DNA of 64,000 nucleotides from Gibbula magus (taxonomy: Eukaryota; Mollusca; Gastropoda; Trochida; Trochidae): contig OW388300.1 in the NCBI GenBank assembly GCA_936450465.1, positions 23,499,232-23,563,231 on the forward strand. The letters run 5' to 3'. This document shows positions 37,021-51,914 of this stretch, piece after piece. Every line of letters begins with the position of its first letter. Within the stretch, counting starts at the first letter, position 1. A program made the position numbers and the translations under genes. The notes beneath the pieces were generated by a model. It saw only the letters and a program-made list of their open reading frames with translations. It was not told the origin of the DNA and made no database searches.

Positions 37021-40000
37021 TAACTGACAAGCTTTGTATTCAATCATTTCATTGATCTAGTTGAGCTCCCTCAATACTACCTTACAAGCTTTGTATTCAA
37101 TCATTACATTGATCTAGTTGAGCTCCCTCAATACTACCTGACAAGCTTTGTATTCAATCATTACATTGATCTATTTGAGCCCTCTAAATACAACCTTACA
37201 AGCTTTGAATTCAATCATTACATTGATCTAGTTGAGCTCCCTTAATACTACCTGACAATCTTTGTATTCAATCATTACATAGATCCAGTTGAGCTCACTA
37301 AAACTACCTTACAATCTTTGTATTCAATCATTACATTCATCTAGTTGAGCTCCCTCAATACTACCTGACAAGCTTTATATTCAATCATTACATTGATCTA
37401 GTTGAGCTCCCTCCATACTTTCTGATAAGCTTTGTATTCAATCATTACATTGATCTAGTTGAGCTCCCTCAATACTATCTTACAAGCTTTGTATTCAATC
37501 ATTACATTGATCTATTTGAGCCCTCTAAATACAACCTTACAAGCTTTGAATTCAATCATTACATTGATCTAGTTGAGCTCCCTTAATACTACCTGACAAT
37601 CTTTGTATTCAATCATTACATAGATCCAGTTGAGCTCACTAAAACTACCTTACAATCTTTGTATTCAATCATTACATTCATCTAGTTGAGCTCCCTCAAT
37701 ACTACCTGACAAGCTTTGTATTCAATCATTACATTGATCAAGTTGAGCTCCCTAAATAATACCTGACAAGCTTTATATTCAATCATTACATTGATCTAGT
37801 TGAGCTCCCTCCATACTTTCTTACAAGCTTTGTATTCAATCATTACATTGATCTAGTTGAGCTCCCTCAATACTATCTTACAAGCTTTGTATTCAATCAT
37901 TACATTGATCTATTTGAGCCCTCTAAATACAACCTTACAAGCTTTGTATTCAATCATTACTTTGATCTAGTTGAACTCCCTCAATACTACCTGACTATCT
38001 TTGTATTCAATCATTACATTGATCAAGATCAGCTCCCTCAATACTACCTGACAAGCTTTGTATTCAATCATTACATTGATCTAGTTGAGCTCTCTCAATA
38101 CTACCTGACAATCTTTGTATTCAATCATTACATTGATCAAGATCAGCTCCCTCAATACTACCTTTCAAGCTTTGTATTCAATCATTACATAGATCTAGTT
38201 GAGCTAACTAAAAACTACTTTACAATCTTTGTATTCAATCATTACATTGAACCAGTTGAGCTACCTCAATACTACCTGACAAGCTTTGAATTCAATCATT
38301 ACATTCATCTAGTTGAGCTCCCTCAATACTACCTTATAATCTTTGTATTCAATTATTACATTGATCTAGTTGAGCTCCCTAAAACTACCTTACAATCTTT
38401 GTATTCAATCATTACATTCATCTAGTTGAGCTCCCTCAATACTACCTGACACGCTTTGAATTCAATCATTACATTCATCTAGTTGAGCTCCCTAAATATT
38501 ACCTTACAATCTTTGTATTCGATCATTACATTGAACCAGTTGAGATTCCTCAATACTACCTGACAAGCTTTGAATTCAATCATTACATAGATCCAGTTGA
38601 GCTCACTAAAACTACCTTACAATCTTTGTATTCAATCATTACATTCATCTAGTTGAGCTCCCTCAATACTACCTGACAAGCTTTGTATTCAATCATTACA
38701 TTGATCAAGTTGAGCTCCCTAAATAATACCTGACAAGCTTTATATTCAATCATTACATTGATCTAGTTGAGCTCCCTCCATACTTTCTTACAAGCTTTGT
38801 ATTCAATCATTACATTGATCTAGTTGAGCTCCCTCAATACTATCTTACAAGCTTTGTATTCAATCATTACATTGATCTATTTGAGCCCTCTAAATACAAC
38901 CTTACAAGCTTTGTATTCAATCATTACTTTGATCTAGTTGAACTCCCTCAATACTACCTGACTATCTTTGTATTCAATCATTACATTGATCAAGATCAGC
39001 TCCCTCAATACTACCTGACAAGCTTTGTATTCAATCATTACATTGATCTAGTTGAGCTCTCTCAATACTACCTGACAATCTTTGTATTCAATCATTACAT
39101 TGATCAAGATCAGCTCCCTCAATACTACCTTTCAAGCTTTGTATTCAATCATTACATAGATCTAGTTGAGCTAACTAAAAACTACTTTACAATCTTTGTA
39201 TTCAATCATTACATTGAACCAGTTGAGCTACCTCAATACTACCTGACAAGCTTTGAATTCAATCATTACATTCATCTAGTTGAGCTCCCTCAATACTACC
39301 TTATAATCTTTGTATTCAATTATTACATTGATCTAGTTGAGCTCCCTAAAACTACCTTACAATCTTTGTATTCAATCATTACATTCATCTAGTTGAGCTC
39401 CCTCAATACTACCTGACTATCTTTGTATTCAATCATTACATTGATCAAGATCAGCTCCCTCAATACTACCTGACAAGCTTTGTATTCAATCATTACATTG
39501 ATCTAGTTGAGCTCTCTCAATACTACCTGACAATCTTTGTATTCAATCATTACATTGATCAAGATCAGCTCCCTCAATACTACCTTTCAAGCTTTGTATT
39601 CAATCATTACATAGATCTAGTTGAGCTAACTAAAAACTACTTTACAATCTTTGTATTCAATCATTACATTGAACCAGTTGAGCTACCTCAATACTACCTG
39701 ACAAGCTTTGAATTCAATCATTACATTCATCTAGTTGAGCTCCCTCAATACTACCTTATAATCTTTGTATTCAATTATTACATTGATCTAGTTGAGCTCC
39801 CTAAAACTACCTTACAATCTTTGTATTCAATCATTACATTCATCTAGTTGAGCTCCCTCAATACTACCTGACACGCTTTGAATTCAATCATTACATTCAT
39901 CTAGTTGAGCTCCCTAAATATTACCTTACAATCTTTGTATTCGATCATTACATTGAACCAGTTGAGATTCCTCAATACTACCTGACAAGCTTTGAATTCA

Positions 40001-40960
40001 ATCATTACATTGATCTAGTTGAGCTCCCTCAATATTACCTTACATGCTTTGTATTCAATCATTACATTGATCTAGTTGAGCTCCTTCAATATTACCTTAC
40101 AAGCTTTGAATTCAATCATTAAATTGATCTAGTTGAGCTCCTTAATACTACCTGACAATCTTTGTATTCAATCATTACATAGATCTAGTTGAGCTCCCTA
40201 AAAACTACCTTGCAAGCTTTGAAGTCAATCATTACATTGATTTAGTTGAGCTCCCTCAATATTACCTTACAATCTTTGTATTCAATCATTACATTGATCT
40301 AGTTGAGCTCCCTCAATATTACCTTACATGCTTTGTATTCAATCATTACATTGATCTAGTTGAGCTCCTTCAATATTACCTTACAAGCTTTGAATTCAAT
40401 CATTAAATTGATCTAGTTGAGCTCCTTAATACTACCTGACAATCTTTGTATTCAATCATTACATAGATCTAGTTGAGCTCCCTAAAAACTACCTTGCAAG
40501 CTTTGAAGTCAATCATTACATTGATTTAGTTGAGCTCCCTCAATATTACCTTACAATCTTTGTATTCAATCATTACATTGATCTAGTTGAACTCCCTCAA
40601 TACTACCTGACTATCTTTGTATTCAATCATTACATTGATAAAGTTCAGCTCCCTAAATACTATCTTACAAGCTTTGAATTCAATCACTACATTGATCTAG
40701 TTGAGCTCCCTCAATACTACCTGACAATCTTTGTATTCAATCATTACATTGATCAAGATCAGCTCCCTCAATACTACCATTCAAGCTTTGTATTCAATCA
40801 TTACATTGATCTAGTTGAGCTCCCTCAATTCTACCTGACAATCTTTGTATTCAATCATTACATAGATCTAGTTGAGCTCCCTCAATACTACCTGACAATA
40901 TTTGTATTCAATCATTACATTGATCTAGTTGAGCTCCCTCAATACTTCCTGACAAGCTTT
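37021..40960. repeat. Satellite block with 967-bp (17-mer) higher-order repeat
   Basis: The variant CCATACTTTCT lies at about 37,413, 37,811 and 38,778, and GAACCAGTTG at 38,249, 39,216 and 39,671. The 967-bp interval appears with both markers (17 monomers minus 2 bases); 398 and 455 bp (7 and 8 monomers minus 1) are partial steps. A segment with TACATGCTTTG is repeated at 40,041 and 40,325 (284 bp). Monomers with TTGAGCCCTCTAAATAC and ATCCAGTTGAGCTCAC are typical. No gene. Confidence 0.92.
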
Positions 40961-42110
40961 GTATTCAATCATTACATTGATCTATTTGAGCCCCCTAAAT
41001 ACAACCTAACAAGCTTTGTATTCAATCATTACCTTGATCTATTTGAGCTCCCTCAATACTACCTGAAAATCTTTGTATTCAATCATTACATCGATCTAGT
41101 TGAGCTCCCTCAATACTACCTGACAATCTTTGTATTCAATCATTACATTGATCACGTTCAGCTCCCCAAATACTACCTGACAAGCTTTGAATTCAATCAC
41201 TACATTGATCTAGTTGAGCTCCCTCAATACTACCGAACAATCTTTGTATTCAATCATTACATAGATCTAGTTGAGCTCCCTCAATACTACCTTACACGCC
41301 TTGTATTCAATCATTACATTGATCTAGTTGAGCTCCCTCAATACTACCTGACAAGCTTTGTATTCAATCATTACATTGATCTATTTGAGCCCCCTAAATA
41401 CAACCTTTCAAGCTTTGTATTCAATCTTTACATTGATCTAGTTGAGCTCCCTCAATACTACCTGAAAATCTTTGTATGCAATCATTACATAGATCTAGTT
41501 GAGATCCCTAAAAACTACCTGACAATATTTGTATTCAATCATTACATTGATCTATTTGAGCCCCCTAAATACAACCTAACAAGCTTTGTATTCAATCATT
41601 ACCTTGATCTATTTGAGCTCCCTCAATACTACCTGAAAATCTTTGTATTCAATCATTACATCGATCTAGTTGAGCTCCCTCAATACTACCTGACAATCTT
41701 TGTATTCAATCATTACATTGATCACGTTCAGCTCCCCAAATACTACCTGACAAGCTTTGAATTCAATCACTACATTGATCTAGTTGAGCTCCCTCAATAC
41801 TACCGAACAATCTTTGTATTCAATCATTACATTCATCAAGATCAGTTCCCTCAATACTACCTTACACGCCTTGTATTCAATCATTACATTGATCTAGTTG
41901 AGCTCCCTCAATACTACCTGACAAGCTTTGTATTCAATCATTACATTGATCTATTTGAGCCCCCTAAATACAACCTTTCAAGCTTTGTATTCAATCTTTA
42001 CATTGATCTAGTTGAGCTCCCTCAATACTACCTGAAAATCTTTGTATGCAATCATTACATAGATCTAGTTGAGATCCCTAAAAACTACCTGACAATATTT
42101 GTATTCAATC
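40961..42110. repeat. Satellite block, 570-bp (10-mer) tandem duplication
   Basis: Two marker monomers recur at exactly 570 bp: TCTATTTGAGCCCCCTAAAT followed by CAACCTAAC at 40,981 and 41,551, and the same monomer followed by CAACCTTTC at 41,380 and 41,950. The two halves differ at few bases, for example CATTCATCAAGATCAG in the second where the first has CATAGATCTAGTTGAG, so the duplication is recent. Confidence 0.92.
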
Positions 42111-45100
42111 ATTACATAGATCTAGTTGAGCTCCCTAAAAACTACCTTACAAGCTTTGAAGTCAATCATTACATTGATCTAGTTGATCTCCCTCAACACT
42201 ACCTGACAATATTTGTATTCAATCATTACATTGATCAAGTTCAGCTCCCTAAATACTACCTTACAATCTTTGTTTTCAATCATTACATTGAAGCAGTGGA
42301 GCTACCTCAATACTACCTGACAAGCTTTGAATTAAAACATTACATTGATCTAGTTGAGCTCCCTCAATACTACCTTACATGCTTTGAATTCAATCATTAC
42401 ATTGATCTAGTTGAGCTCCCTCAATACTACCTTACAAGCTTTGTATTCAATCATTACATTGATCTAGTTGAGCTCCCTCAATACTACCTGACAATCTTTG
42501 TATTCAATCATAACATTAATCTAGTTGAGTTCCCTCAATACTACCTTACAATCTTTGTATTCAATCATTACATTGATCTAGTTGAGCTCCCTCAATATTA
42601 CCTTACAATCTTTGTATTCAATCATTACATTGATCAAGTTCAGCTCCCTAAATACTACCTGACAAGCTTTGAATTCAATCATTACATTGATCTAGTTGAG
42701 CTCCCTCAATACTAACTGACAATCTTTGTATTCAATTATTACATTGATCTAGTTGAGCTCCCTCAATACTATCTTACAAGCTTTGATTTCACTCGTTACA
42801 TTGATCTAGTTGAGCTCCCTCAATACTACCTGACAATCTTTGTATTCAATCAATACCTAGATCTAGTTGATCTCCCTCAATACTACCTTACAATCTTTGT
42901 ATTCAATCATTACATAGATCTAGTTGAGCTCCCTAAAACTACCTTATAAGCTTTGAATTCAATCATTATCATTGATCTAGTTGAGCTCCCTCAATACTAC
43001 CTGACAATATTTGTATTCAATCATTACAAAGATCTAGTTGAGCTCCCTAAAAACTACCTTACAAGATTTGAAGTCAATCATTACATTGATCTAGTTGATC
43101 TCCCTCAACACTACCTGACAATCTTTGTATTCAATCATTACATAGATCTAGTTGATTTCCCTCAATACTACCTTACAAGATTTGAATTCAATCATTATCA
43201 TTGATCTAGTTGATTTCCCTCAATACTACCTTACAAGATTTGAATTCAATCATTATCATTGATCTAGTTGAACTACCTCAATACTACCTGATAATCTTTG
43301 TATGCAATCATAACATAGATCTAGTTGAGATCCCGAAAAACTACCTTACAAGCTTTGAAGTCAATCATTACATTGATCTAGTTGATCTCTCTCAACACTA
43401 CCTTTCAATCTTTGTATTCAATCATTGCATAGATCTAGTTGGTTTCTCTCAATACTACCTTACAAGCTTTGAATTCAATCATTACATTGATCTATTTGAG
43501 CTCCCTCAATACTACCTGACAATCTTGGTATTCAATCATAACATTAATCTAGTTGAGTTCCCTAAATACTACCTTTCAATCTTTGTATTCAATCATTACA
43601 TTGATCTAGTTGATCTCCATAAAAACTACCTTACAAGCATTGTATTCAATCATTACATTGATCTAGTTCAGCTCCCTCAATACTACCTGACAACTTTTAA
43701 TTCAGTCATTACATTGATATAGTTTAGCTCCCTCAATATTACCTTACAATCTTTGTATTCAATCATTACATTGATCAAGTTCAGCTCCCTAAATACTACC
43801 TGACAAGCTTTGAATTCAATCATTACATTGATCTAGTTGAGCTCCCTCAATACTACCTGACAATCTTTGTATTCAATCATTACATTGATCTAGTTCAGCT
43901 CCCTCAATACTATCTTACAAGCTTTGATTTCAATCGTTACATTGATCTAGTTGAGCTCCCTCAATACTACCTGACAATCTTCGTATTCAATCAATATCTA
44001 GATCTAGTTGATCTCCCTCAATACTACCTGACAAGCTTTGTATTTAATCATTATATTGATCTAGTTGAGCTCCCTCAATACTACCTGACAATGTTTGTAT
44101 TCAATCATTACATTGATCTAGTTGAACTCCCTCAATACTACCTTAAAAGCTTTGAATTCAATCATTACATTGATCTATTTGAGCTCCCTCAATTCTACCT
44201 GACAATCTTTGTATGCAATCATAACATTAATCTAGTTGAGGTCCCTCAATACTACCTTTCAATCTTTGTATTCAATCATTACATTGATCTAGTTGATCTC
44301 CCTTAATACTGCTTGACAATCTTTGTATTCAATCATTACATAGATCTAGTTCAGCTCCATAAAAACTACCTTACAAGCATTGTATTCAATCATTACATTG
44401 ATCTAGTTCAGCCCCCTCAATACTACCTGACAACTTTGAATTCAGTCATTACATTGATATAGTTTAGCTCCCTCAATATTACCTTACAATCTTTGTATTC
44501 AATCATTACATTGATCAAGTTCAGCTCCCTAAATACTACCTGACAAGCTTTGATTTCAATCGTTACATTGATCTAGTTGAGCTCCCTCAATACTACCTGA
44601 CAATCTTCGCATTCAATCAATATCTAGATCTAGTTGATCTCCCTCAATACTACCTTACAATCTTTGTATTCAATCATTACATAGATCTAGTTTAGCTCCC
44701 TAAAACTACCTTACAATCTTTGTATTCAATCATTACATTCATCTAGTTGTGCTCCCTCAATACTACCTGACAAGCTTTGTATTCAATCATTACATTGATC
44801 AAGATCAGCTCCCTCAATACTACCTTACACGCTTTGTATTCAATCATTCCATTTATCTAGTTGAGCTCCCTCAATAATACCTGACAAGCTTTGTATTCAA
44901 TCATTATATTTATCTAGTTGAGCTCCCTCAATACTACCTGACAATCTTTGTATTCAATCATTACATTGATCTAGTTGAGCTCCCTCAATACTATCTTACA
45001 AGCTTTGATTTCAATCGTTACATTGATCTAGTTGAGCTCCCTCAATACTACCTGACAATCTTCGTATTCAATCAATATCTAGATCTAGTTGATCTCCCTC

Positions 45101-47300
45101 AATACTACCTTACAATCTTTGTATTCAATCATTACATAGATCTAGTTGAGCTCCCCAAAACTACCTTACAATCTTTGTTTTCAATCATTACATTCATCTA
45201 GTTGTGCTCCCTCAATACTACCTGACAAGCTTTGTATTCAATCATTACATTGATCAAGATCAGCTCCCTCAATACTACCTTACACGCTTTGTATTCAATC
45301 ATTCCATTTATCTAGTTGAGCTCCCTCAATACTACCTGACAAGCTTTGTATTCAATCACTATATTGATCTAGTTGAGCTCCCTCAATACTACCTGACAAT
45401 ATTTGTATTCAATCATTACATTGATCTAGTTGAACTCCCTCAATACTACCCTACAATCTTTGTATTCAATCATTACATTGATCTAGTTGAGCTCCCTCAA
45501 TACTACCTGACAATCTTTGAATTCAATCATTACATTGATCTAGTTGAGCTCCCTAAAACTACCTTACAATCTTTGTATTCAATCATTACATTCATCTAGT
45601 TGAGCTCCCTCAATACTACCTGACAATCTTTGTATTCAATCGTTACATTGATCTAGTTGAGCTCCCTCAATACTACCTGACAATCTTTGTATTCAATCAA
45701 TACCTAGATCTAGTTGATCTCCCTCAATACTACCTTACAATCTTTGTATTCAATCATTACATTTATCAAGTTGAGCTCCCTAAAACTACCTTACAAGCTT
45801 TGAATTCAATCATTATCATTGATCTAGTTGAGCTCCCTCAATACTATCTTACAATCTTTGATTTCAATCGTTACATTGATCTAGTTGAGCTCCCTCAATA
45901 CTACCTGACAATCTTTGTATTCAATCAATACCTAGATCTAGTTGATCTCCCTCAATACTACCTTACAATCTTTGTATTCAATCATTACATTCATCTAGTT
46001 GAGCTCCCTCAATACTACCTGACAATCTTTGTATTCAATCGTTACATTGATCTAGTTGAGCTCCCTCAATACTACCTGACAATCTTTGTATTCAATCAAT
46101 ACCTAGATCTAGTTGATCTCCCTCAATACTACCTTACAATCTTTGTATTCAATCATTACATTTATCAAGTTGAGCTCCCTAAAACTACCTTACAAGCTTT
46201 GAATTCAATCATTATCATTGATCTAGTTGAGCTCCCTCAATACTATCTTACAAGCTTTGATTTCAATCGTTACATTGATCTAGTTGAGCTCCCTCAATAC
46301 TACCTGACAATCTTTGTATTCAATCAATACCTAGATCTAGTTGATCTCCCTCAATACTACCTTACAATCTTTGTATTCAATCATTACATTTATCAAGTTG
46401 AGCTCCCTAAAACTACCTTACAAGCTTTGAATTCAATCATTATCATTGATCTAGTTGAGCTCCCTCAATACTACCTGACAATCTTTGTATTCAATCATTA
46501 CATAGATCTAGTTGAGCTCCCTAAAAACTACCTTACAAGCTTTGAAGTCAATCATTACATTGATCTAGTTGATCTCCCTCAACACTACCTGACAATCTTT
46601 GTATTCAATCATTACATAGATCTAGTTGATTTCCCTCAATACTACCTTACAAGCTTTGAATTCAATCATTAGCATTGATCTAGTTGAACTCCCTCAATAC
46701 TACCTGATAATCTTTGTATTCAATCATTACATAGATCTAGTTGAGATCCCGAAAAACTACCTTACAAGCTTTGAAGTCAATCATTACATTGATCTAGTTG
46801 ATCTCTCTCAACACTACCTGACAATCTTTGTATTCAATCATTACATAGATCTAGTTGGTTTCTCTCAATACTACCTTACAAGCTTTGAATTCAATCATTA
46901 CATTGATCTAGTTGAACTCCCTCAATTCTACCTGACAATCTTTGTATTCAATCATAACATTAATCTAGTTGAGTTCCCTCAATACTACCTTTCAATCTTT
47001 GTATTCAATCATTACATTGATGTAGTTGATCTCCCTTAATACTGCTTGACAATCTTTGTATTCAATCATTACATAGATCTACTTCAGCTCTATAAAAACT
47101 ACCTTACAAGCTTTGTATTCAATCATTACATTGATCTAGTTCAGCTCCCTCAATACTACCTGACAACTTTGAATTCAGTCATTACATTGATATAGTTTAG
47201 CTCCCTCAATATTACCTTACACTCTTTGTATTCAATCATTACATTGATCAAGTTCAGCTCCCTAAATACTACCTGACAAGCTTTGAATTCAATCATTACA
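42111..47300. repeat. Satellite block related to 13.4-17 kb, with 455-, 399- and 228-bp units
   Basis: The rare monomer TTTGTTTTC...GAAGCAGTGG at 42,290 also occurs at 13,366 (28,924 bp away) and is followed by the same series of variants, so the two regions share a long ancestral segment. Within the block, the unique GTTGTGCTCCC variant lies at 44,746 and 45,201 (455 bp, 8 monomers minus 1), and the 58-bp CATTATCATT monomer at 45,811, 46,210 and 46,438 (399 and 228 bp). The open repeat frame reaches 290 codons at 45,800-46,672. No gene. Confidence 0.92.
43900..45599. repeat. Long-range duplication, left copy (offset 10,580 bp)
   Basis: Private variants line up at a constant offset of 10,580 bp with 54,480-56,179: TATTTAATCA (44,041 and 54,621), the CAATGTTTGTATT monomer (about 44,090 and 54,670), TGACAAGCTTTGATTTC (44,541 and 55,121) and GTTGTGCTCCC (44,746 and 55,326; 45,201 and 55,781). 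Only scattered substitutions separate the copies, such as TTCGCATTC against TTCGTATTC near 44,608. Confidence 0.9.
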
Positions 47301-50300
47301 TTGATCTAGTTGAACTCCCTCAATACTACCTGACAATCTTTGTATTCAATCATTACATTGATCTAGTTGAGCTCCCTCAATACTATCTTATAAGCTTTGA
47401 TTTCAATCGTTACATTGATCTAGTTGAGCTCCCTCAATACTACCTGACAATCTTCGTATTCAATCAATACCTAGATCTAGTTGATCTCCCTCAATACTAC
47501 CTTACAATCTTTGTATTCAATCATTACATAGATCTAGTTGAGCTCCCTAAAACTACCTAACAATCTTTGTATTCAATCATTACATTCATCTAGTTGAGCT
47601 CCCTCAATACTACCTGACAAGCTTTGTATTCAATCATTACATTGATCAAGATCAGCTCCCTCAATACTACCTTACACGCTTTGTATTCAATATTCCATTA
47701 ATCTAGTTGAGCTCCCTCAATACTACTTGACAAGCTTTGTATTCAATCATTATATTGATCTAGTTGAGCTCCCTCAATACTATCTGACAATATTTGTATT
47801 CAATCATTACATTGATCTAGTTGAGCTCCCTCAATACTAACCTACAAGCTTTGTATTCAATCATTACATTGATCTAGTTGATCTCCCTCAATACTACCTA
47901 ACAATCTTTGTATTCAATCATTACATTGATCTAGTTGAGCTCCCTTAATACTACCTGACAATCTTTGTATTCAATCATTACATAGATCTAGTTGAGCTCC
48001 CTAAAACTACCTTACAATCTTTGTATTCAATCATTACATTCATCTAGTTGAGCTCCCTCAATACTACCTGACAAGCTTTGTATTCAATCATTACATTAAT
48101 GAAGATCAGCTCCCTCAATACTACCTTACACGCTTTGTATTCAATCATTACATTGATCTAGTTGAGCTCCCTCAATACTATCTTATAAGCTTTGATTTCA
48201 ATCGTTACATTGATCTAGTTGAGCTCCCTCAATACTACCTGACAATCTTCGTATTCAATCAATACATAGATCTAGTTGATCTCCCTCAATACTACCTTAC
48301 AATCTTTGTATTCAATCATTACATAGATCTAGTTGAGCTCCCTAAAACTACCTTACAATCTTTGTATTCAATCATTACATTCATCTAGTTGAGCTCCCTC
48401 AATACTACCTGACAAGCTTTGTATTCAATCATTACATTGATCAAGATCAGCTCCCTCAATACTACCTTACACGCTTTGTATTCAATCATTCCATTTATCT
48501 AGTTGAGCTCCCTCAATACTACCTGACAAGCTTTGTATTCAATCATTACATTGATCTAGTTCAGCTCCCTCAATACTACCTGACAATATTTGTATTCAGT
48601 CATTACATTGATATAGTTGAGCTCCCTCAATACTACCCTACAAGCTTTGTATTCAATCATTACATTGATCTAGTTGAGCTCCCTCAATACTACCTGACAA
48701 TCTTTGTATTCAATCATTACATTGATCTAGTTGAGCTCCCTTAATACTACCTGACAATATTTGTATTCAATCATTACATAGATCGAGTTGAGCTCCCTAA
48801 AACTACCTTACAATCTTTGTATTCAATCATTACATTCATCTTGTTGAGCTCCCTCAATACTACCTGACAAGCTTTGTATTCAATGATTACATTGATCAAG
48901 ACCAGCTCCCTCAATACTACCTTACACGCTTTGTATTCAATCATTACATTTATCTAGTTGAGCTCCCTCAATACTACCTGACAAGCTTTGTATACAATCA
49001 TTACATTGATTCATTTGAGCCCCCTAAATACAACCTTACAAGCTTTGTATTCAATCATTACATTGATCTAGTTCAGCTCCCTCAATACTACCTTAAATTC
49101 TTTGTATTCAATCATTACATTGATCTAGTTGAGCTCCCTCAATACTACCTGACAATCTTCGTATTCAATCAATACCTAGATCTAGTTGATCTCCCTCAAT
49201 ACTACCTTATAATCTTTGTATTCAATCATTACATAGATCTAGTTGAGCTCCCTAAAACTACCTTACAATCTTTGTATTCAATCATTACATTCATCTAGTT
49301 GAGCTCCCTCAGTACTACCTGACAAGCTTTGTATTCAATCATTACATTGATCAAGATCAGCTCCCTCAATACTACCTTACACGCTTTGTATTCAATCATT
49401 ACATTTATCTAGTTGAGCTCCCTCAATACTACCTGACAAGCTTTGTATTCAATCATTATATTGATCTAGTTGAGCTCCCTCAATACTACCTGACAATCTT
49501 TGTATTCAATCATTACATTGATCTAGTTGAGCTCCCTCAATACTACCCTACAAGCTTTGTATTCAATCATTACATTGATCTAGTTGAGCTCCCTCAATAC
49601 TACCTGAATATCTTTGAATTCAATCATTACATTGATCTAGTTGAGCTCCCTAAATACTACCTGACAATCTTTGTATTCAATCATTACATAGATCTAGTTG
49701 AGCTCCCTAAAACTACCTTACAATCTTTGTATTCAATCATTACATTCAGCTAGTTGAGCTCCCTCAATACTACCTGACAAGCTTTGTATTCAATCATTAC
49801 ATTGATCTAGTTGAGCTCCCTCAATACTATCTTACAAGCTTTGATTTCAATCGTTACATTGATCTAGTTGAGCTCCCTCAATACTACCTGACAATCTTCG
49901 TATTCAATCAATATCTAGATCTAGTTGATCTCCCTCAATACTACCTGACAAGCTTTGTATTTAATCATTATATTGATCTAGTTGAGCTCCCTCAATACTA
50001 CCTGACAATCTTTGTATTCAATCATTACATTGATCTAGTTGAACTCCCTCAATACTACCTTAAAAGCTTTGAATTCAATCATTACATTGATCTATTTGAG
50101 CTCCCTCAATTCTATCTGACAATCTTTGTATTCAATCATAACATTAATCTAGTTGAGGTCCCTCAATACTACCTTTCAATCTTTGTATTCAATCATTACA
50201 TTGATCTAGTTGATCTCCCTTAATACTGCTTGACAATCTTTGTATTCAATCATTACATAGATCTAGTTCAGCTCCATAAAAACTACCTTACAAGCATTGT

Positions 50301-50605
50301 ATTCAATCATTACATTGATCTAGTTCAGCTCCCTCAATACTACCTGACAACTTTGAATTCAGTCATTACATTGATATAGTTTAGCTCCCTCAATATTACC
50401 TTACAATCTTTGTATTCAATCATTACATTGATCAAGTTCAGCTCCCTAAATACTACCTGACAAGCTTTGATTTCAATCGTTACATTGATCTAGTTGAGCT
50501 CCCTCAATACTACCTGACAATCTTTGTATTCAATCATTACATAGATCTAGTTGAGCTCCCTAAAACTACCTTACAATCTTTGTATTCAATCATTACATTC
50601 ATCTA

Positions 50606-51914
50606 GTTGTGCTCCCTCAATACTACCTGACAAGCTTTGTATTCAATCATTACATTGATCAAGATCAGCTCCCTCAATACTACCTTACACGCTTTGTATT
50701 CAATCATTCCATTTATCTAGTTGAGCTCCCTCAATACTACCTGACAAGCTTTGTATTCAATCATTATTTTTATCTAGTTGAGCTCCCTCAATACTACCTG
50801 ACAATCTTTGTATTCAATCATTACATTGATCTAGTTGAGCTCCCTCAATACTATCTTACAAGCTTTGATTTCAATCGTTACATTGATCTAGTTGAGCTCC
50901 CTCAATACTACCTGACAATCTTCGTATTCAATCAATATCTAGATCTAGTTGATCTCCCTCAATACTACCTTACAATCTTTGTATTCAATCATTACATAGA
51001 TCTAGTTGAGCTCCCTAAAACTACCTTACAATCTTTGTTTTCAATCATTACATTCATCTAGTTGTGCTCCCTCAATACTACCTGACAAGCTTTGTATTCA
51101 ATCATTACATTGATCAAGATCAGCTCCCTCAATACTACCTTACACGCTTTGTATTCAATCATTCCATTTATCTAGTTGAGCTCCCTCAATACTACCTGAC
51201 AAGCTTTGTATTCAATCATTATTTTTATCTAGTTGAGCTCCCTCAATACTACCTGACAATCTTTGTATTCAATCATTACATTGATCTAGTTGAGCTCCCT
51301 CAATACTATCTTACAAGCTTTGATTTCAATCGTTACATTGATCTAGTTCAGCTCCCTTAATACTACCTGACAATCTTCGTATTCAATCAATATCTAGATC
51401 TAGTTGATCTCCCTCAATACTACCTTACAATCTTTGTATTCAATCATTACATAGATCTAGTTGAGCTCCCTAAAACTACCTTACAATCTTTGTTTTCAAT
51501 CATTACATTCATCTAGTTGTGCTCCCTCAATACTACCTGACAAGCTTTGTATTCAATCATTACATTGATCAAGATCAGCTCCCTCAATACTACCTTACAC
51601 GCTTTGTATTCAATCATTCCATTTATCTAGTTGAGCTCCCTCAATACTACCTGACAAGCTTTGTATTCAATCATTATATTGATCTAGTTGAGCTCCCTCA
51701 ATACTACCTGACAATATTTGTATTCAATCATTACATTGATCTAGTTGAACTCCCTCAATACTACCCTACAATCTTTGTATTCAATCATTACATTGATCTA
51801 GTTGAGCTCCCTCAATACTACCTGACAATCTTTGAATTCAATCATTACATTGATCTAGTTGAGCTCCCTAAAACTACCTTACAATCTTTGTATTCAATCA
51901 TTACATTCATCTAG
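50606..51914. repeat. 455-bp (8-mer) unit in three tandem copies
   Basis: GTTGTGCTCCC starts at 50,606, 51,061 and 51,516, exactly 455 bp apart (8 x 57 minus 1). The missing base is the CTAAAACTACC deletion in each unit, which shifts the open repeat frame to a stop so that similar open frames restart every 455 bp. The same unit is present twice at 44,746-45,599 and twice at 55,326-56,179, so its copy number varies inside the larger repeat. Confidence 0.93.
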
